Source: Pseudomonas sp. Q11 (GTDB lineage: Bacteria > Pseudomonadota > Gammaproteobacteria > Pseudomonadales > Pseudomonadaceae). From it: a stretch of 64,000 nucleotides of DNA. The stretch spans positions 62,001 to 126,000 of the forward strand of contig NZ_JAKNQY010000011.1 of NCBI RefSeq assembly GCF_024494355.1. The letters are read 5' to 3'. How positions within the stretch are numbered: position 1 is the first letter of the stretch; every line of letters begins with the position of its first letter. Shown piece after piece: positions 8,879-18,118 of this stretch. Under the pieces are notes generated by a model, which worked only from the letters and a program-made list of their open reading frames with translations, was not told where the DNA came from and did not search any database. The translations under genes were made by a program, and so were the position numbers.

Positions 8879-9586
8879 TTAAAGCGAAGGCGCCCGTTGC
8901 CGCCGCTTCCATTGGCTCAGGCGCTGTTGCAGCTCAAGCGGGCTATGGATCTGCTGCTGACGGGCACGGCTGAACAGAATGAGCGCCAGTTCGGCGGTGG
9001 CCAGGGCGTCGGCGCTGGCGTTATGGCGGTCGAAGACTTGCAGTTTGCACCAGTCGATCCAGTCGTCCAGTCCAGCCTTGCGCAAGTGCGCCTGTGGACA
9101 GAGCATCGGCGCCAGGTCAGCGACATCCAGAAATGGGTGCTGCAAACGATAACCGAGGTAGTCCTTCAGGGCCCGCCCCAGCATGTGGGAGTCAAACGGT
9201 GCGTGGAACGCCAGCAGTGGGCTGTCGCCGACGAACTCCATGAACGCCAGCAGCGCCTCGGCTGGATCGCTGCCCGCGGCAATTTCACTCGGCGCCAGGC
9301 CATGAATCAATACGCTCGGCCCTAGCTTCTGCTTGTCGCACTGCAAGGTGCGTTCGAACTGCTGGCTGAAGTCGATAGCGCCGTCTTCTATGACGATCGC
9401 ACCAATGGACAGCACCTGATCTTTATTCAGATTCAGCCCCGTGGTTTCCAGATCCAGCACCACCCAGCGTTGCTCTCTCAGGCTGTACTCCCCCAGAGGC
9501 GAAGGTGTCGGCAGGCGTTCCACGCGCTGTTGCACGTTTTCAGACAACATCGGTTGGACCGGGCGTAACCAGGAAAAAATGCTCAC
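8879..9586 (-). CDS. 3'-5' exonuclease, DnaQ/PolC-epsilon-like (DEDDh)
   Basis: A 235-residue DEDDh exonuclease. Exo I is VVLDLETTGLN (catalytic D and E, residues about 43-53), Exo II includes LAFHAPFDSHMLGRAL, and Exo III is FDRHNASADALATAELALI with the general-base His and the last Asp. It is too short and too divergent at the N terminus to be the replicative epsilon subunit and belongs to the accessory DnaQ-like group. Its ATG overlaps the stop of the DUF294/CBS gene upstream by four bases, so both are made from one transcript. This pairing recurs in Pseudomonas. The nucleic-acid substrate is unknown. Confidence 0.87.
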   Translation of the reverse strand: MSIFSWLRPVQPMLSENVQQRVERLPTPSPLGEYSLREQRWVVLDLETTGLNLNKDQVLSIGAIVIEDGAIDFSQQFERTLQCDKQKLGPSVLIHGLAPSEIAAGSDPAEALLAFMEFVGDSPLLAFHAPFDSHMLGRALKDYLGYRLQHPFLDVADLAPMLCPQAHLRKAGLDDWIDWCKLQVFDRHNASADALATAELALILFSRARQQQIHSPLELQQRLSQWKRRQRAPSL

Positions 9587-11565
9587 AACTGGTACCTCAG
9601 CGTCAGGCTGCTTTGCAGCCGTTGGGCCTGGCGCAGGGATTCGCGCAGAATGCGCCGGTCCAGATGGTTGAGGCTGTCGGGGTCGACCCGGTTGGAGTAG
9701 GGCAGGTTCTCGCGGGTTTGCAGTTGATGTTGTTGCATCCGGGTTTGCTGAATGAAGTGATAGGCCTCTTCATAGGCCGCGCCATCGAGCGGTTGGATCA
9801 CGTCCTTGATGACCAGTTGCCGCAGGCGCTCCAGGGTATTGTTGGCTTCGATGCCATTGGCCAGGGCCAGCAGGCGGGCGCCGTCGACAAAAGGCGTCAG
9901 GCCTTGCACTTTCAGGTCCAGAGTGGCTTTTTCGCCGTTCTTGCGGCTGAGCACGAAATCCCTGAAGCGTCCCACCGGCGGACGATGACGCAGCGCGTTC
10001 TCGGCCATCATGCGCTGGAACAAACGGTTATCGGCCACCTGTTCGAGCACCTGCTGGCGCAACTGCTCACAGCCTTGCTCGTCGCCCCAGACCACCCGCA
10101 GGTCGAAATAGATACTTGAACTCAACAGGTTCTCCGGCGTGGCTTCACGAATGAACGCGGCAAAGCGTCGGGCCCATTCGGCGCGGGACAGGCACAGCTC
10201 CGGGTTGCCGGCCATGATGTTGCCTTTGCACAAGGTGAAACCACAGAGGGCCAGGCTCTGGTTGATCTGTTGAGCGATGGGCAGCAGTAGCCCGCGGATC
10301 TGCGCCGCCTGGGCGGCGTCCCGGGCTTCGAACAGAATGCCGTTGTCCTGGTCGGTGTGCAGGGTCTGCTCCTGTCGGCCTTCACTGCCGAAACACAACC
10401 AACTGAACGGCACGCCCGGGTCACCCTTGTCGGCCAGGGTCAGTTCGATGACCCGGCACACGGTGTGGTCGTTGAGCAGTGTGATGATCTGGGTGATCTG
10501 CGTCGACGATGCGCCATGGGCCAGCATGCGCTCCACCAATTGCCCGATTTCGCCGCGCAGGGCCACCAGACTCTCGACTTTCGGGGCACTGCTGATGGTC
10601 CGTGCCAGATGCACCAGGTCGACCCGCTGCAGGGAAAACAGATCGCGTTCGGACACCACGCCGCACAAGCGATGGTCCTTGACCAGACATACATGGGCGA
10701 TGTGGCGCTCAGTCATGGCAATGGCCGCGTCGAAGGCGCTGTGGTCCGGCGAAAGATAAAAAGGTGTCGGGGTCATGTGCGCGGCGATGGCTTCGGAAAA
10801 ATCCCCGGAACCGTCGGCGACCACATGCCGCAGGTCACGCAGGGTAAAGATCCCTACCGGCGCTTTCTGCTCGTTCACCACCACAATGCTTCCGACCTGC
10901 TGCTCATGCATCAGTTTCACCGCTTCGCGCAGTGGCATGTCGGGGGGGCAACTCACCGGATGACGCATCGCCAGTTCGCCCAGCCGGGTGTTGAGGGAAT
11001 ATTGGGTGCCCAGGGTTTGCGCGGACTTCTGCTGGACTTGCTGATTGAATTGGTCAAGCAGACTGCTGACCCCACGCAGGGCGAAATCACGAAACGGGCT
11101 CGACAGGGCGAACAGCTTGATGAAAGCCAGCTTGTTCAACTGCAGGCAGAAGGTGTCCTCGCCGGCCCGGTGCTCAGTGCGGGTGGCCCGCTCACCCAGC
11201 AGCGCGGCAAGGGGGAAGCATTCGCCGGTGGTGATTTCGAAAGTGGTTTCGGTGCCTGCTTTCGCCGAATGCGGACGTTCGCCCACGACCCGGCCCTGCT
11301 TGACGATATAGAAGTGTTCCACCGTGCCGTCGGCCGGTTTGATGATGGTTTCTCCCAGTGCGTAAAAACGCAGCAGGCATTGCTCCACCAGGTAAGCCAG
11401 GTGAGCGTTTTCCATTTGGTTGAACGGGGGAAAGCGCTGGAGGAATTGCAGCGTTCCCTGGATGTTTTGCAACACCGCGGTTTTCCCTGCCTGGGTAAAG
11501 GCGTCCGTTTTTTTCATAACTATGGCGCAGTCTTTTTGAATTGTTGTGGTCGGATCTGTCTCCAT
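9583..11565 (-). CDS. cNMP-binding/CBS/DUF294 putative nucleotidyltransferase signalling protein
   Basis: A 660-residue multidomain protein. In order: a cyclic-nucleotide-binding fold (about residues 35-165; ENAHLAYLVEQCLLRFYALGETII, IVKQGRVVGER), two CBS domains (about 205-330; MHEQQVGSIVVVNEQKAPVGI, VCLVKDHRLCGVVSERDL), a DUF294 nucleotidyltransferase core (about 385-425; CFGSEGRQEQ then HTDQDNGILF, giving the GS and DxD signature) and a DUF294 C-terminal helical domain. The chosen ATG has AGGGG six bases upstream; a TTG two codons earlier has no spacing for a ribosome site. The family resembles GlnD-like uridylyltransferases in its core. It is divergent from a stand-alone receiver gene and overlaps the exonuclease. 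Enzyme target and effector nucleotide are unknown. Confidence 0.88.
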   Translation of the reverse strand: METDPTTTIQKDCAIVMKKTDAFTQAGKTAVLQNIQGTLQFLQRFPPFNQMENAHLAYLVEQCLLRFYALGETIIKPADGTVEHFYIVKQGRVVGERPHSAKAGTETTFEITTGECFPLAALLGERATRTEHRAGEDTFCLQLNKLAFIKLFALSSPFRDFALRGVSSLLDQFNQQVQQKSAQTLGTQYSLNTRLGELAMRHPVSCPPDMPLREAVKLMHEQQVGSIVVVNEQKAPVGIFTLRDLRHVVADGSGDFSEAIAAHMTPTPFYLSPDHSAFDAAIAMTERHIAHVCLVKDHRLCGVVSERDLFSLQRVDLVHLARTISSAPKVESLVALRGEIGQLVERMLAHGASSTQITQIITLLNDHTVCRVIELTLADKGDPGVPFSWLCFGSEGRQEQTLHTDQDNGILFEARDAAQAAQIRGLLLPIAQQINQSLALCGFTLCKGNIMAGNPELCLSRAEWARRFAAFIREATPENLLSSSIYFDLRVVWGDEQGCEQLRQQVLEQVADNRLFQRMMAENALRHRPPVGRFRDFVLSRKNGEKATLDLKVQGLTPFVDGARLLALANGIEANNTLERLRQLVIKDVIQPLDGAAYEEAYHFIQQTRMQQHQLQTRENLPYSNRVDPDSLNHLDRRILRESLRQAQRLQSSLTLRYQL

Positions 11566-11773
11566 GGTCAACCCCTGAGGGTAGGGTGCCCATTGGACGT
11601 AAGTCTAGGTCGCTACAAAGGCGCCGAAACTGTAGAAAAATCCCACGTTTGGCCTCCGAAAAGCCTGTAGTAAATATACTTGGAAAAAAATCCGACGAAG
11701 TGCACATTGAAGCGCAGCAGAACGATGTCTGACCACTGTGCCGGGGACCGATTTAAAGAACGTAGAGAGCATC

Positions 11774-12220
11774 ATGTCCGACCACGATATTTTGAGTGAC
11801 GCCGAGCGCGAGGCGCTGAGTGCCGTCATGCTGGAACCTGATCTGCCGCCGCAGCGAGTCTTGATCGTCGATGACGATAAGGACGCCCGCGAGTTGCTGT
11901 CGGAAATTCTGGCGCTGGACGGTATTCATTGCATGACCGCCGCCAGCGGTGAAACGGCGCTCAAGTTGCTGGAAACCAAGCCGTCGATCGGCCTGTTGAT
12001 CACTGACTTGCGTATGGGCAATGTCGATGGCCTGGAGCTGGTCCGTCTGGTGCGGGAGTCGGAGCGGGCAGCGCTGCCGATCATCCTCGTCTCCGGCGAT
12101 GCGGACGTGAAGGACGCCATTGAAGCGATGCACCTGAGCGTAGTGGATTTTTTGCTCAAGCCCATTGATACGGAAAAATTGCTGGGCCTGGTCAAACATG
12201 AGCTGGGGATGGATCTTTAA
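11774..12220 (+). CDS. Stand-alone response regulator receiver protein
   Basis: A 148-residue single-domain receiver. After a 25-residue leader come the acidic pair (VLIVDDDKDAREL), the phospho-acceptor aspartate in LLITDLRMGNVDG, the Thr/Ser of IILVSGDAD, and the conserved Lys in FLLKPID. No output domain follows. An upstream in-frame GTG would add 12 residues, but the ATG with AGAGAG before it is the better start. It is transcribed away from the DUF294/exonuclease pair from a shared 208-base region, which suggests a functional link. No kinase gene lies near it. Confidence 0.9.
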   Translation: MSDHDILSDAEREALSAVMLEPDLPPQRVLIVDDDKDARELLSEILALDGIHCMTAASGETALKLLETKPSIGLLITDLRMGNVDGLELVRLVRESERAALPIILVSGDADVKDAIEAMHLSVVDFLLKPIDTEKLLGLVKHELGMDL

Positions 12221-12227
12221 AATTGTC

Positions 12228-12252
12228 TGTTGGAGCAAGGCTGCTCCCACAG
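12228..12252. repeat. Short single REP element
   Basis: TGTTGGAGCAAGG...CTGCTCCCACAG, a truncated palindrome just behind the receiver stop. Confidence 0.55.
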
Positions 12253-12310
12253 ATAAATCCCCTCGCCCCGATGACTCGAGCATCAGCCAGGGCTTGGTGA
12301 TTTTGCAATG

Positions 12311-12343
12311 AAAAAGCCCTGATCTTTCGATCAGGGCTTTTTC
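12311..12343. terminator. Bidirectional hairpin terminator between the receiver gene and glcB
   Basis: AAAAAGCCCTGATC, a short loop and GATCAGGGCTTTTT form a perfect stem flanked by A and T runs, so it can end both converging transcripts. Confidence 0.92.
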
Positions 12344-12366
12344 TTGGGCTGCGTTTTACCCCTCAA

Positions 12367-14544
12367 TCACAACCCATTGGCTGCCTTGAACTCGCGACGA
12401 CGACGGTGCAGCACCGGCTCGGTATAGCCGTTTGGCTGCCGGGTGCCTTCGATCACCAACTCCACCGCCGCCTGGAAGGCGATGTTGCTGTCGAAGTCCG
12501 GTGCCAATGGTCGGTACAGCGGGTCGCTGGCGTTCTGGCGATCCACCACCGGCGCCATGCGCTTGAGGCTTTCCATCACCTGGTCCTGGGTGACGATGCC
12601 GTGACGCAGCCAGTTGGCGATGTGCTGGCTGGAAATACGCAACGTCGCACGGTCTTCCATCAAGCCAATATCGTTGATGTCCGGCACCTTGGAGCAACCT
12701 ACGCCCTGGTCGATCCAGCGCACCACGTAACCGAGGATGCCCTGGGCGTTGTTGTCCAGTTCGTTCCTGATCTGCTCCGGTGTCCAGTTCGGGTTGACTG
12801 CCAGCGGGATGGTCAGGATGTCGTCCACCGAGGCGCGGGTACGTTTGGCCAGTTCGGCCTGACGGGCGAACACGTCGACCTTGTGATAATGCAGCGCGTG
12901 CAGCGCAGCAGCGGTCGGCGATGGAACCCATGCGGTATTGGCACCGGCCATAGGATGAGCGATTTTCTGCTCCAGCATCGCGGCCATCAGGTCCGGCATG
13001 GCCCACATGCCTTTACCGATCTGTGCACGACCTTGCAAGCCAGTGCTCAGGCCGATATCGACGTTCCAGTTTTCGTACGCGGCGATCCACTTCTCAGCCT
13101 TCATGTCGGCCTTGCGCACCATCGGGCCAGCTTCCATGGAAGTGTGGATTTCGTCGCCGGTGCGGTCCAGGAAACCAGTGTTGATGAACACCACGCGTTC
13201 GCTGGCGGCCTTGATGCAGGCCTTGAGGTTGACCGTGGTCCGGCGCTCCTCGTCCATGATCCCGACCTTGAGGGTGTTGCGCGGCAGGTTCAGCACGTCT
13301 TCGACGCGGGCGAACAGCTCGTTGGTGAACGCGGCCTCTTCCGGCCCGTGCATCTTCGGCTTGACGATATACACCGAGCCGGTACGGCTGTTGCGACGCG
13401 AAGTATTGCCGTTGAGGCTGTGGATTGCCGCCAGGCTGGTGATCAGGCCATCCAGGATGCCTTCCGGCACTTCGTTACCGTGCTTGTCCAGGATCGCGTC
13501 GATGGTCATCAGATGACCGACGTTGCGCACGAACAGCAGCGAGCGGCCATGCAGTGTCAGGCCCGAACCATCGCCAGTCGTGTACGCACGATCGGGGTTC
13601 ATGGTGCGGGTAAACGTCTGACCGCCCTTGGCGACCTGTTCCGACAGATCGCCCTTCATCAGACCAAGCCAGTTACGGTAGATCACCACTTTGTCATCAG
13701 CATCGACGGCGGCGACCGAGTCTTCGCAGTCCATGATGGTGGTCAGCGCGGCTTCCATCAGGATGTCTTTGACGCCGGCGGCATCGGTCTGGCCGACGGG
13801 GGTACTGGCGTCGATCTGGATTTCGAAGTGCAGGCCGTTGTGCTTCAACAGCACGGCGGTCGGTGCCGAAGCGTCGCCCTGGAAACCGATCAGTTGCGCG
13901 TCGTCACGCAGGCCGCTGTTGCTGCCGCCCTTGAGGGCAACCACCAGTTTGCCGTCGACGATTTTATAAGCGGTGGAATCAACATGGGAACCGGCCGCCA
14001 ACGGCGCGGCTTCGTCGAGGAAGGCGCGGGCAAAGGCGATGACCTTGTCGCCGCGCACCTTGTTGTAGCCTTTGCCTTTTTCCGCACCATCGGCTTCGCT
14101 GATGGTATCGGTGCCGTACAGCGCGTCGTACAGCGAACCCCAGCGGGCGTTCGATGCGTTGAGAGCGAAGCGGGCATTCATCACCGGCACGACCAACTGC
14201 GGGCCGGCCATGCGGGCGATTTCGTCATCGACATTTTGCGTCGTGGCCTGGAAGTCCGCCGCTTCTGGCAGCAGATAACCGATGTCTTGCAGGAAGGCTT
14301 TGTAAGCCACGGCATCGTGGGCGTGGCCGGCACGGGCCTGGTGCCAGGCATCGATCTGTGCCTGGAAATCGTCGCGTTTGGCGAGTAGGGCTTTGTTCTT
14401 CGGGGCCAGGTCGTGGATGACTTTGTCGGCACCGGCCCAGAACGTGTCGGCGGTGAGGCCGGTTCCGGGGATGGCTTCGTTATTCACGAAGTCGAACAGG
14501 ACTTTGGCGACCCGCAGGCCACCGACTTGAACGTGTTCAGTCAT
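12367..14544 (-). CDS. glcB: Malate synthase G
   Basis: A 725-residue protein, the exact usual length, condensing glyoxylate and acetyl-CoA to malate in the glyoxylate shunt in the cytoplasm. It begins [19 protein letters not shown] and carries the family signature region around [18 protein letters not shown] (about residue 270) and the [20 protein letters not shown] segment, with the C-terminal [20 protein letters not shown]. The ATG chosen gives the family start and has GAGG before it; a GTG four codons earlier is less likely. Upstream are two palindromes that may be operators. A hairpin terminator lies 24 bases past the stop. Confidence 0.97.
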   Translation of the reverse strand: MTEHVQVGGLRVAKVLFDFVNNEAIPGTGLTADTFWAGADKVIHDLAPKNKALLAKRDDFQAQIDAWHQARAGHAHDAVAYKAFLQDIGYLLPEAADFQATTQNVDDEIARMAGPQLVVPVMNARFALNASNARWGSLYDALYGTDTISEADGAEKGKGYNKVRGDKVIAFARAFLDEAAPLAAGSHVDSTAYKIVDGKLVVALKGGSNSGLRDDAQLIGFQGDASAPTAVLLKHNGLHFEIQIDASTPVGQTDAAGVKDILMEAALTTIMDCEDSVAAVDADDKVVIYRNWLGLMKGDLSEQVAKGGQTFTRTMNPDRAYTTGDGSGLTLHGRSLLFVRNVGHLMTIDAILDKHGNEVPEGILDGLITSLAAIHSLNGNTSRRNSRTGSVYIVKPKMHGPEEAAFTNELFARVEDVLNLPRNTLKVGIMDEERRTTVNLKACIKAASERVVFINTGFLDRTGDEIHTSMEAGPMVRKADMKAEKWIAAYENWNVDIGLSTGLQGRAQIGKGMWAMPDLMAAMLEQKIAHPMAGANTAWVPSPTAAALHALHYHKVDVFARQAELAKRTRASVDDILTIPLAVNPNWTPEQIRNELDNNAQGILGYVVRWIDQGVGCSKVPDINDIGLMEDRATLRISSQHIANWLRHGIVTQDQVMESLKRMAPVVDRQNASDPLYRPLAPDFDSNIAFQAAVELVIEGTRQPNGYTEPVLHRRRREFKAANGL

Positions 14545-14745
14545 TGCTTGCCTCACTCTGCTCAGCTATTTCGCTTTTCAGCTCTTCGATTTTGACAATG
14601 AAGCCTCGGGACATTTAAACCACAAACCCCGGAACCAGTACATGCCATCGCTGGCGGCTGGGTGGGACCTATCACGGGCGTTAAGCCTTGCTGACGGGGC
14701 TTTCAGGGATGCGACTGCGCCTTAAGCAGACATCGGTCCAACGTT

Positions 14746-14805
14746 ATGTAGTGCGCGCTGCGGCATACTACATGATCAATTGCGGTTGTGAAAATTAGAC
14801 TAATT
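14746..14805 (-). promoter_or_regulatory. Two palindromes upstream of glcB
   Basis: ATGTAGT (14746-14752) and ACTACAT (14767-14773) are perfect 7-base inverted arms 14 bases apart. Twenty bases away is a second perfect palindrome, AATTAGACTAATT (14793-14805), symmetric about its central base. Both lie 200-260 bases before the glcB start. They look like operator sites; the binding protein is unknown. Confidence 0.35.
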
Positions 14806-14928
14806 GCGTCGTTCCGCGACCCACTAACGTGCTACGGTCACAACGAGGCATGGGATGTTCTCAAAAAACAGAGTGATTGTTCCAGATAAATATTGAAACT
14901 TGTACACGATACTGCTGGAGCGCCATCC

Positions 14929-15016
14929 ACTGTGGGAGCAAAGCTTGCTCGCGATGAAGATATCTCAGTCGTCCGGAACCGATGCGCCTGTATCGCGAGC
15001 AAGCTTTGCTCCCACA
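14929..15016. repeat. Paired REP element
   Basis: CTGTGGGAGCAAAGCTTGCT...AGCAAGCTTTGCTCCCACAG. Both arms carry the same AAAGC change against the family core, so the pair has varied together. Confidence 0.85.
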
Positions 15017-15103
15017 GTGGATGAGGTATAAATCCCTAAGCCCACAGTCTGTCCGCGACCACCTGCCTATACTGTCCCTTCCATCAACCAGAGGGCTCGC
15101 GCC

Positions 15104-15622
15104 ATGGACCATCTCGTCATCACTGTTTTCGCCCCGGACAAGCCCGGGTTGGTCGAGCACATCGCCCTTTGCATCGCCGAGCATGGCGGTAACTGGCTGG
15201 AAAGCCGCATGTCGCGCCTGGCAGGACAATTTGCCGGGATCCTGCGCCTGAGCGTTCCGGCCGAATCCCATGACGAACTGATCGAAGCCCTGCAAGGCCT
15301 GTCGGCCCACAACATCCGGGTGCTGATCGCCGAGGGCATCGTCGAAGAGTCCTGCACCTGGAAACCTATCGCGATGGAGCTGGTGGGCAATGACCGTCCT
15401 GGCATCGTGCGCGACATCACCCGCTTGCTGAGTGAGCAGGGTGTCAACGTCGAGCGACTGGTCACGGACGTGCGACCGGCGCCGATGAGCAGCGAGTTGC
15501 TGTTTCACGGTGAAGCGATTCTCGGGGTGCCGGTGACCTTGTCTCTGGACACTTTGCAGGAGCGCCTTGAAACCCTGGCCGATGAGCTGATGGTGGAGCT
15601 GAAACTCAACGACGAAAGCTGA
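15104..15622 (+). CDS. ACT-domain protein, glycine cleavage repressor (GcvR)-like
   Basis: A 172-residue protein made of two ACT domains: residues about 2-80 (HLVITVFAPDKPGLVEHIA) and about 88-165 (IAMELVGNDRPGIVRDITRLL). Each has the DxPG-type ligand turn (PDKPGL, NDRPGI). GcvR in enteric bacteria binds GcvA to repress the glycine cleavage operon when glycine is low. No gcvA or gcv genes lie here, and Pseudomonas genomes carry more than one such protein, so the target is uncertain and no symbol is given. It is monocistronic, next to a REP pair upstream and an inverted repeat downstream. Confidence 0.85.
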   Translation: MDHLVITVFAPDKPGLVEHIALCIAEHGGNWLESRMSRLAGQFAGILRLSVPAESHDELIEALQGLSAHNIRVLIAEGIVEESCTWKPIAMELVGNDRPGIVRDITRLLSEQGVNVERLVTDVRPAPMSSELLFHGEAILGVPVTLSLDTLQERLETLADELMVELKLNDES

Positions 15623-15623
15623 T

Positions 15624-15668
15624 ACAGGTTATCCAAGGAAAAACTGCGCCTGCCTGTGGATAACCTGT
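15624..15668. other. Inverted repeat with a DnaA-box core
   Basis: ACAGGTTATCCA (15624-15635) and TGGATAACCTGT (15657-15668) are perfect 12-base inverted arms starting two bases past the stop of the ACT gene. The right arm contains TGTGGATAA (15655-15663), a perfect DnaA 9-mer in reverse. There is no T run, so a simple terminator role is not obvious. Confidence 0.5.
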
Positions 15669-15767
15669 AGAGACACGCCGCCAGCCCATATGGGCCGGGG
15701 CTTGATGATGAGTGATTAAAAAATCACCAGTTTTCAATGGCTTGTGCACAAACGGCGGGGATCAGGT

Positions 15768-15776
15768 TGTGGATAA
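15768..15776 (-). other. DnaA-box-like 9-mer
   Basis: A second TGTGGATAA, embedded in GGTTGTGGATAACC, about 100 bases from the first. A near palindrome TTGTGCACAA lies at 15742-15751. Such boxes occur by chance in a genome; the local cluster is noted. Confidence 0.35.
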
Positions 15777-15839
15777 CCTTGGGGCGGATCGCCGCAGGCC
15801 ACGTCGTGTTTGGCCTGCGCGAGGTTGTTCGATTTTTGA

Positions 15840-16727
15840 TCAGTTGCGTCGGCGCATGCTCACCACGGCATCGATGCTGTACACCGCAAGCCCTGCCCAG
15901 ATGAACAGGAACGCCACTAATGTGCTGGACGACAGATGCTCGTCGAACAGCAGCACCGCCAGCAGTAGCACCAGCGTCGGGGCGATGTATTGCAGAAAGC
16001 CCAAGGTGGTGTAGGGCAAGTGCCTTGCTGCGGCGTTGAAACACACCAGTGGCACCAGTGTCACGGGACCCGCCGCCACCAGCCACCAGGCTTCGGAGGT
16101 GGTCCAGAAAACCGCTTGGGCACTGGTAGCCGCCGGGTTGAACAACAACCAGGCAACGGCGATCGGCACCAGCATCCAGGTTTCCACCACCAGCCCAGGT
16201 AGGGCCTTGACCGGGGCCTGCTTGCGGATCAGCCCATAAAAGCCGAACGTCAGCGCCAGTACCAGCGACACCCATGGCAGGCTGCCCACCTGCCAGACCT
16301 GCTGCGCCACACCGACCGCGGCCAACCCCACCGCCAGCCACTGCATACGCCGCAACCGTTCACCCAGGATCAACATGCCGAGCAATACGTTCACCAGCGG
16401 GTTGATGTAGTAACCCAGGCTTGCTTCGAGCATGCGCCCGTTGTTCACCGCCCAGACGTAGGTCAGCCAGTTGGCCGCGATCAGCGTACCGCTCAAGGCG
16501 AGGATCGCCAGTCGGCGTGGATTGTCCCGCAGTTCGCGCCACCAGCCCGGGTGTTTCCAGACCATCAGCAACGCCGCGCCGAACAAGGCCGACCACAACA
16601 CCCGGTGGATGATGATTTCCACCGAGGGCACGTTGGCGATGGCTTTGAAATAGATCGGGAACAGACCCCAGATGATGTAGGCGCTCAGGCCCAGGATATA
16701 CCCGCGACGCGGGTTGGCGGCTTGCAT
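15840..16727 (-). CDS. rarD: EamA-family transporter RarD
   Basis: A 295-residue inner membrane protein with about ten hydrophobic helices in two EamA repeats. The start MQAANPRRGYILGLSAYIIWGLFPIYFKAI and the segment IIIHRVLWSALFGAALLMVW are typical of the RarD branch. RarD was linked to chloramphenicol resistance by overexpression; its natural substrate is unknown. It is a single gene; its stop faces the ACT gene over a 217-base gap containing DnaA-like boxes. The gene order rarD-srkA-modE-comF-bioB follows the Pseudomonas backbone. Confidence 0.92.
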   Translation of the reverse strand: MQAANPRRGYILGLSAYIIWGLFPIYFKAIANVPSVEIIIHRVLWSALFGAALLMVWKHPGWWRELRDNPRRLAILALSGTLIAANWLTYVWAVNNGRMLEASLGYYINPLVNVLLGMLILGERLRRMQWLAVGLAAVGVAQQVWQVGSLPWVSLVLALTFGFYGLIRKQAPVKALPGLVVETWMLVPIAVAWLLFNPAATSAQAVFWTTSEAWWLVAAGPVTLVPLVCFNAAARHLPYTTLGFLQYIAPTLVLLLAVLLFDEHLSSSTLVAFLFIWAGLAVYSIDAVVSMRRRN

Positions 16728-16828
16728 GCAGAATCCTTGCTTAGGCAGCTAACAAAAGAGTGATTGTAAGGGGATTTGTCAGATTGTGCCGTGAACCTTG
16801 CTAGGAGTAGTTCCACCGCAGGTCCTCA

Positions 16829-16920
16829 TGTGGGAGCGAGCCTGCTCGCGATAGCAATGTGTCAGTCAACATAAATGGCGACTGTTCCACCGCAATCGCG
16901 AGCAGGCTCGCTCCCACAGG
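16829..16920. repeat. Paired REP element
   Basis: GTGGGAGCGAGCCTGCTCGC...GCGAGCAGGCTCGCTCCCAC between srkA and rarD; the canonical version in this window. Confidence 0.92.
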
Positions 16921-16949
16921 GTTTCAGTGGGTGTTGGAACCCAGCCCGA

Positions 16950-17924
16950 TCAGAACAACTTCAACGGCTCCTCATTGAGCGCCGCCAGTTGCTCGCGCAA
17001 CGCCAACACCTGGTCGCCCCAGTAGCGTTCGCTGCCGAACCACGGGAAACTGCGCGGGAACGCCGGATCGTCCCAACGGCGCGCCAGCCAGGCGCTGTAA
17101 TGCATCAGGCGCAGGGCACGCAGTGGCTCGATCAAGGCCAGTTCACGCGGGTCGAAGTCATGGAACTCACGGTAGCCGTCCATCAATTCCGACAATTGTC
17201 CCAGGCATTCCTGACGATCACCGGCGAGCATCATCCACAAGTCCTGTACCGCCGGCCCCATGCGGCAGTCGTCCAGGTCGACGATATGAAAAACCTCGTC
17301 GCGGCACATCATGTTGCCGGGGTGGCAGTCGCCGTGCATGCGGATGTTCTTGTGGGGCGTGGCGGCATAGACCTCTTCGACCCGTTTGAGCAGATCCCTG
17401 GCCACTGACTCGTAGGCCGGAAGCAGGCTGCGGGGCACGAAACCGCTTTGCAGCACGGTGGTCAGCGAATCATGGCCGAAGTTTTTCACGCCCAACGCTT
17501 CACGGTGTTCGAACGGGCGGGTAGACCCGACTGCGTGCAGGCGCCCGAGCAATTGCCCCAGGCGATAGAGTTGGTCGAGGTTGCCCGGCTCAGGCGCGCG
17601 GCCGCCGCGCCGGGGAAACAGGGTGAAACGAAACCCGGCGTGTTCGTGCAGGCTGACACCGTTGTGAATCAGCGGCGCTACCACCGGCACGTCGCATTCG
17701 GCCAGTTCGAAGGTGAAACGGTGCTCCTCCAGAATCGCTTCGTTGGTCCAGCGCTGAGGGCGGTAGAACTTGGCGATCAGCGGCTCGGCGTCTTCGATAC
17801 CCACCTGATAGACACGGTTTTCATAGCTGTTGAGGGCCAGCACACGGGCGTCGCTGAGCAAGCCCATGCTTTCAACGGCATCGAGCACCAGGTCGGGTGT
17901 GAGGGTTTCAAACGGATGGGACAT
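16950..17924 (-). CDS. srkA: Stress response Ser/Thr protein kinase SrkA (YihE/RdoA)
   Basis: A 324-residue aminoglycoside-phosphotransferase-fold kinase. The family start MSHPFETLTPDLVLDAVE has GGAG upstream, which rules out the longer frame. Visible motifs are LIAKFYRPQRW (nucleotide-binding Lys), the catalytic loop MHGDCHPGNMM and the metal site IVDLDDCRMGP. In E. coli SrkA phosphorylates protein substrates and counters stress-induced death under the Cpx response. It is monocistronic here, with REP pairs on both sides. Confidence 0.93.
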   Translation of the reverse strand: MSHPFETLTPDLVLDAVESMGLLSDARVLALNSYENRVYQVGIEDAEPLIAKFYRPQRWTNEAILEEHRFTFELAECDVPVVAPLIHNGVSLHEHAGFRFTLFPRRGGRAPEPGNLDQLYRLGQLLGRLHAVGSTRPFEHREALGVKNFGHDSLTTVLQSGFVPRSLLPAYESVARDLLKRVEEVYAATPHKNIRMHGDCHPGNMMCRDEVFHIVDLDDCRMGPAVQDLWMMLAGDRQECLGQLSELMDGYREFHDFDPRELALIEPLRALRLMHYSAWLARRWDDPAFPRSFPWFGSERYWGDQVLALREQLAALNEEPLKLF

Positions 17925-18014
17925 GCTGACTCCTGCGCAGCGGCAGGGCTGCCGCGTCCGGCCCAGCATGGTAGCGCAAAGCAGTCGGGATTAATCGGTG
18001 AGACTTCAATTGCT

Positions 18015-18116
18015 CTTTGTGGCGAGGGAGCTTGCTCCCGCTTGGGTGCGTAGCGCCCACAAAATAAAGTGGGGTCGCTGCGCAACCCAGCGGGAGCAAG
18101 CTCCCTCGCCACAAAG
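18015..18116. repeat. Paired REP element of a second family
   Basis: TTTGTGGCGAGGGAGCTTGC...GCAAGCTCCCTCGCCACAAA ending two bases before the phoX stop codon. The GGCGAGGGAGCTTGC core differs from the window's main family. Confidence 0.9.
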
Positions 18117-18118
18117 TG

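Larger units (their letters stand above)
14545..15103. other. 559-base non-coding region between glcB and the ACT-domain gene
   Basis: No convincing gene. It should hold the promoters of two divergent genes. It contains two palindromes (listed separately), one REP pair, and a run of AT-rich bases around 14780-14810 and 14870-14910 unlike the GC-rich surroundings. Confidence 0.7.

Noticed and set aside
12406-14388. 660-codon open frame opposite glcB
   Set aside because: Antisense shadow of malate synthase G; its composition (runs of His, Gln, Asp) is what the complementary strand of GC-biased codons gives.
14861-15508. 215-codon minus frame across the ACT-domain gene and its upstream REP
   Set aside because: It translates REP palindromes into protein and overlaps a gene with two clear ACT domains on the other strand.
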